A stretch of DNA of 7,439 nucleotides from Deltaproteobacteria bacterium (lineage in GTDB: Bacteria; Desulfobacterota; Anaeroferrophillalia; Anaeroferrophillales; Tharpellaceae). Shown here one piece after another: positions 5,526-7,439 of the stretch (its first letter is position 1; the number at the start of each line of letters is the position of its first letter). Location: the NCBI GenBank assembly GCA_030595135.1, contig JAUVDU010000065.1, forward strand, positions 1 through 7,439, read 5' to 3'. Under the pieces are notes generated by a model. That model ran no database searches, was not told where the DNA came from, and worked only from the letters and a program-made list of their open reading frames with translations. A program made the translations under genes and the position numbers.

Positions 5526-6356
5526 ATGGCAGATATCTCATTGACCGCGGGAATGCGGCAGAATCTTTACAGTATGCAGAATACGGCAAAATTGATGGAT
5601 CGTACCGCTGATCGTTTAAGTTCCGGTTTTAAAGTTAAAACCGCCCTGGATGATCCGATTAACTACTTTGCCGCCGAAGGCCATCGCCAACGGGCTGGTG
5701 ACTTGGCTGGTCGTAAAGACGAGATGGGTGAAGCGATTCAGTTGGTTAAAGCTGGTAATAATGGTATTGAAGCGGTTACTGATCTGGTCGCATCGGCCAA
5801 ATCTTTGGCCCAGTCGGCTCTTTCCGCTGAAACAACGATTGAATCTATGGCGCTAGAGACTCAATTTAATGACGTTATGACTCAGATCGATGAGCTTGCC
5901 GGTGATTCAGGTTACAAAGGTGTTAATCTGCTTGACGGGGATGATGATACGTTGAAAGTTTCCTTTGATGAGAAGGGTGACTCCTCGGTTACTTTGGAGG
6001 GGTTTGACGGCTCTCATACTGGACTTGGGATGGTGACTGTTACCACGAATGATTGGGCTGATGATGGTCCTGCTACATCGGCTATCAACATGTCGATTGA
6101 TAAGTTAGATAGTGCGAGAACAACCTTACGTTCCGAAGCCAAGACTTTGGCAAATAACCTTTCGACCATTACGATTCGGCAGGATTTTACCTCCAACATG
6201 ATCAATACTCTCAATGACGGCGCCGATGATCTGACGCTTGCCGACATGAATGAAGAGGGGGCGAATATGTTGATGTTGCAGACTCGTCAGGGTCTGGGAA
6301 CTTCATCTTTGAGTATGGCATCTCAAGCAGCTCAGTCGGTACTGCGACTCTTCTAG
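5526..6356 (+). CDS. Flagellin, compact, alpha-type
   Basis: This 276-residue flagellin polymerises to form the filament. N-terminal D0/D1 helices cover about residues 1-140 (MADISLTAGMRQNLYSMQNT, then DRTADRLSSGFKVKTALDDP). A reduced variable region of about 45 residues follows (about 140-185). C-terminal helices run from about 186 to 276, ending SLSMASQAAQSVLRLF. The opening MADI and the LDDPINYFAA segment resemble flagellins of Magnetospirillum and Azospirillum type more than the enteric MAQVINTN type. The lack of large D2/D3 domains implies a smooth, thin filament. The ATG at 5526 has GGGAG at 5514-5518 seven bases upstream; an in-frame TTG at 5490 falls inside the leader hairpin and is rejected. 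A sigma-28 type promoter lies about 200 bases upstream. The fla/fli symbol varies by species, so none is given. Confidence 0.95.
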   Translation: MADISLTAGMRQNLYSMQNTAKLMDRTADRLSSGFKVKTALDDPINYFAAEGHRQRAGDLAGRKDEMGEAIQLVKAGNNGIEAVTDLVASAKSLAQSALSAETTIESMALETQFNDVMTQIDELAGDSGYKGVNLLDGDDDTLKVSFDEKGDSSVTLEGFDGSHTGLGMVTVTTNDWADDGPATSAINMSIDKLDSARTTLRSEAKTLANNLSTITIRQDFTSNMINTLNDGADDLTLADMNEEGANMLMLQTRQGLGTSSLSMASQAAQSVLRLF

Positions 6357-6389
6357 AGGCCAAAACAGTGAAATTGTTTAGCTGATAGA

Positions 6390-6419
6390 GCACCAAAGGG
6401 AAGAGATTCTCTTTGGTGC
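6390..6419 (+). other. Stem-loop after flagellin, no T-run
   Basis: GCACCAAAGGGAA at 6390-6402 pairs with TTCTCTTTGGTGC at 6407-6419, 13 pairs with one G-U wobble, around the loop GAGA. It starts 33 bases after the flagellin stop and ends 15 bases before the next Shine-Dalgarno site. There is no T-run on either strand, so it is not a standard intrinsic terminator. I infer a 3' mRNA stabiliser or processing site that would keep flagellin message more abundant than the downstream genes. Partial termination remains possible. Confidence 0.7.
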
Positions 6420-6444
6420 AGTCGCACGTATGATGGAGGTAGTT

Positions 6445-7257
6445 ATGAACAGTAGTCAAATTGCCCTGAATTTTGGAGGGAGCCAAGAGGGATTGCGGCG
6501 CTTGTCGTCGCCCGGCTTGTCTCGGGCTCCGGGGGCGGGAAAAGCCGAAAAGGTTTCTACTGGTGCCATGCGTCCTGAAAGTTTATCTGGTTCGAATTCG
6601 GAACCGGGGGTTATTCTTGATCGGGGGCCGGTCGGCAGAGTGGCGACGGTTGAGTGGCAACAGAAAATAACGATCTCTCATAGTGTTGGGGTTGCCGACC
6701 GAGCTATGGGCGAGATTGATGAAAAGGTAAATGAAGCGAAATCCGACTTGATCGAAATGACCAAGATGTTTCCTCCGTACCCGCACGGTAGTGAAGAACG
6801 GGCTGAGCTTCTTAATAGTTACAGATCTCTTCGTTTACAGATAGATCAGCTCACGTTTCCTCCGGAAAGTGACTTGGCCTCCCAGATTTTGGGAGGGGCG
6901 GGGTCTGCGGATGACGCTGGTTTACCGGTTGAACTTCAGGGTTTTCAGGTTGATTCCGGCAAAGATGGTCTTGATCTGTTGGTTCCGTTGGTTCCGGTAA
7001 GCGAAATGGAAGATGCTGAGTTTATGCCTGTGATTGATGATCTTGATCGGGCTTCCGCTCTTCTTAATGAGCGGCGGATGAATTTGCATGATACTATTGC
7101 TGCAATGTTTAACGAAGACGGTGGTAGTGATGATGAAGCTCTTTATGTCAAATTAAGCCTGGAACTCAAAGAGCAACTGAGTGCCTTTGATGCAACTATG
7201 GGTCGTGAAAAAAACGGGCTTCATCATGATTTACCTCATCTGGATTGGGGTGAATAG
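6445..7257 (+). CDS. Uncharacterised protein between flagellin and FlbT
   Basis: I do not recognise a named family for this 270-residue protein. Residues 1-65 are low in complexity, rich in Gly, Ser, Arg and Pro, and probably disordered. Residues about 70-105 form a likely amphipathic helix (EWQQKITISHSVGVADRAMG, then EIDEKVNEAKSDLIEM). A striking FPPYP at 109-113 is followed by a helix with SEERAELLNSYRSLRLQID and LTFPP (116-140). An acidic linker comes next, then further helices at about 197-223 and 229-252 and a His-rich tail (GLHHDLPHLDWGE). There is no signal peptide, membrane segment or catalytic motif. The middle part is reminiscent of flagellin-like or junction-protein helices, so an export substrate, chaperone or filament-associated role is possible. 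GGAGG at 6435-6439 supports the ATG at 6445 over the ATG codons at 6430 and 6433. It ends 14 bases before flbT. Confidence 0.85.
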   Translation: MNSSQIALNFGGSQEGLRRLSSPGLSRAPGAGKAEKVSTGAMRPESLSGSNSEPGVILDRGPVGRVATVEWQQKITISHSVGVADRAMGEIDEKVNEAKSDLIEMTKMFPPYPHGSEERAELLNSYRSLRLQIDQLTFPPESDLASQILGGAGSADDAGLPVELQGFQVDSGKDGLDLLVPLVPVSEMEDAEFMPVIDDLDRASALLNERRMNLHDTIAAMFNEDGGSDDEALYVKLSLELKEQLSAFDATMGREKNGLHHDLPHLDWGE

Positions 7258-7271
7258 ATGGTTGATCGCGT

Positions 7272-7439
7272 ATGGCGTTAAAAATTAGTTTACGTCCTCA
7301 TGAGAGGATTGTGATTGCCGGAGCCGTGATTGCTAATGGCGAAAAACGCTCTGAGTTGGTTATTGAGAACCAGGTTCCTATTCTCAGGGAAAAAGATCTG
7401 TTGCGTGAAGAGGAGGCTGATACCCCTTGTCGGCGGATC
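7272..7439 (+). CDS. flbT: FlbT, flagellin regulator, 5' part only
   Basis: The 56 codons present match the N-terminus of FlbT: ALKISLRPHERIVIAGAVI, then NGEKRSELVIENQVPILREK and DLLREEEADTPCRRI. The frame stays open to the last base, so the gene continues beyond the window; family members are usually about 120-150 residues. In Caulobacter FlbT represses flagellin synthesis by promoting decay of fljK mRNA through its 5' leader when the hook is incomplete. The start at 7272 has no good Shine-Dalgarno sequence close by (GGGGTGA is about 20 bases upstream), so translation is probably coupled to the upstream gene, which stops 14 bases earlier. Its place after a flagellin with a long leader fits that role, but this pairing is inference. 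Confidence 0.85.
   Translation, partial: MALKISLRPHERIVIAGAVIANGEKRSELVIENQVPILREKDLLREEEADTPCRRI

Noticed and set aside
7258..7281. ATG at 7258 overlapping the flbT start region
   Set aside because: It encodes only MVDRVWR before a stop and is in a different frame from FlbT. It may aid coupling but is not a gene.
1..7439. CRISPR array, tRNA or rRNA gene, transposase, prophage or defence genes
   Set aside because: I saw no regularly spaced direct repeats, no cloverleaf-like RNA, and no recombinase or defence motifs; coding content is entirely flagellar-type plus one unknown gene.

Overview
The window is a flagellar late-gene cluster with every gene on the + strand. In order it carries a FlgJ-type rod-binding protein, the anti-sigma factor FlgM, the export chaperone FlgN, the hook-filament junction proteins FlgK and FlgL, a compact flagellin, an uncharacterised 270-residue protein, and the first 56 codons of FlbT, which runs off the right edge. 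The single-domain FlgJ, sigma-54 and sigma-28 type promoters, a flagellin starting MADISL and an FlbT regulator together suggest a polarly flagellated Gram-negative bacterium. A deltaproteobacterial (Desulfobacterota-like) host is my best guess. This is inference from gene style and moderate base composition; no phylogenetic marker is present.

Layout. Bases 1-254 are non-coding: a large nested palindrome (78-172), then a well-spaced sigma-54 type promoter (203-218) in front of flgJ (255-614). A sigma-28 type promoter (625-651) sits between flgJ and flgM (695-1009). A strong intrinsic terminator (1062-1098) separates flgM from flgN (1142-1627), flgK (1686-3446) and flgL (3462-5192), which are closely spaced. 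A short dispersed-repeat-like hairpin with a T-run follows flgL. The 333-base gap 5193-5525 holds a second sigma-28 type promoter (5291-5317), a leader of about 200 bases with an A7G10 homopolymer tract, and a 9-bp hairpin just before the flagellin ribosome binding site. The flagellin gene (5526-6356) is followed by a 13-bp stem-loop, the unknown gene (6445-7257) and flbT (7272 onward).

How the genes work together. The order of promoters fits the known flagellar hierarchy. Sigma-54 would switch on rod, hook and early genes. FlgM would hold sigma-28 until it is exported through the finished hook. Sigma-28 would then drive flagellin and more flgM. FlgN chaperones FlgK and FlgL to the export apparatus. 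FlbT, known from Caulobacter as a post-transcriptional regulator acting on a flagellin 5' leader, sits downstream of a flagellin that has a long structured leader here.

Most genes are ordinary members of known families. The parts that most deserve a second look are the poly-G tract and hairpin in the flagellin leader, the unknown protein between flagellin and FlbT, the oversized FlgL with a Flagellin_IN-like insert, and the palindrome at the left edge. I see no clear evidence of a wholly new system, mobile element, CRISPR array or RNA gene.
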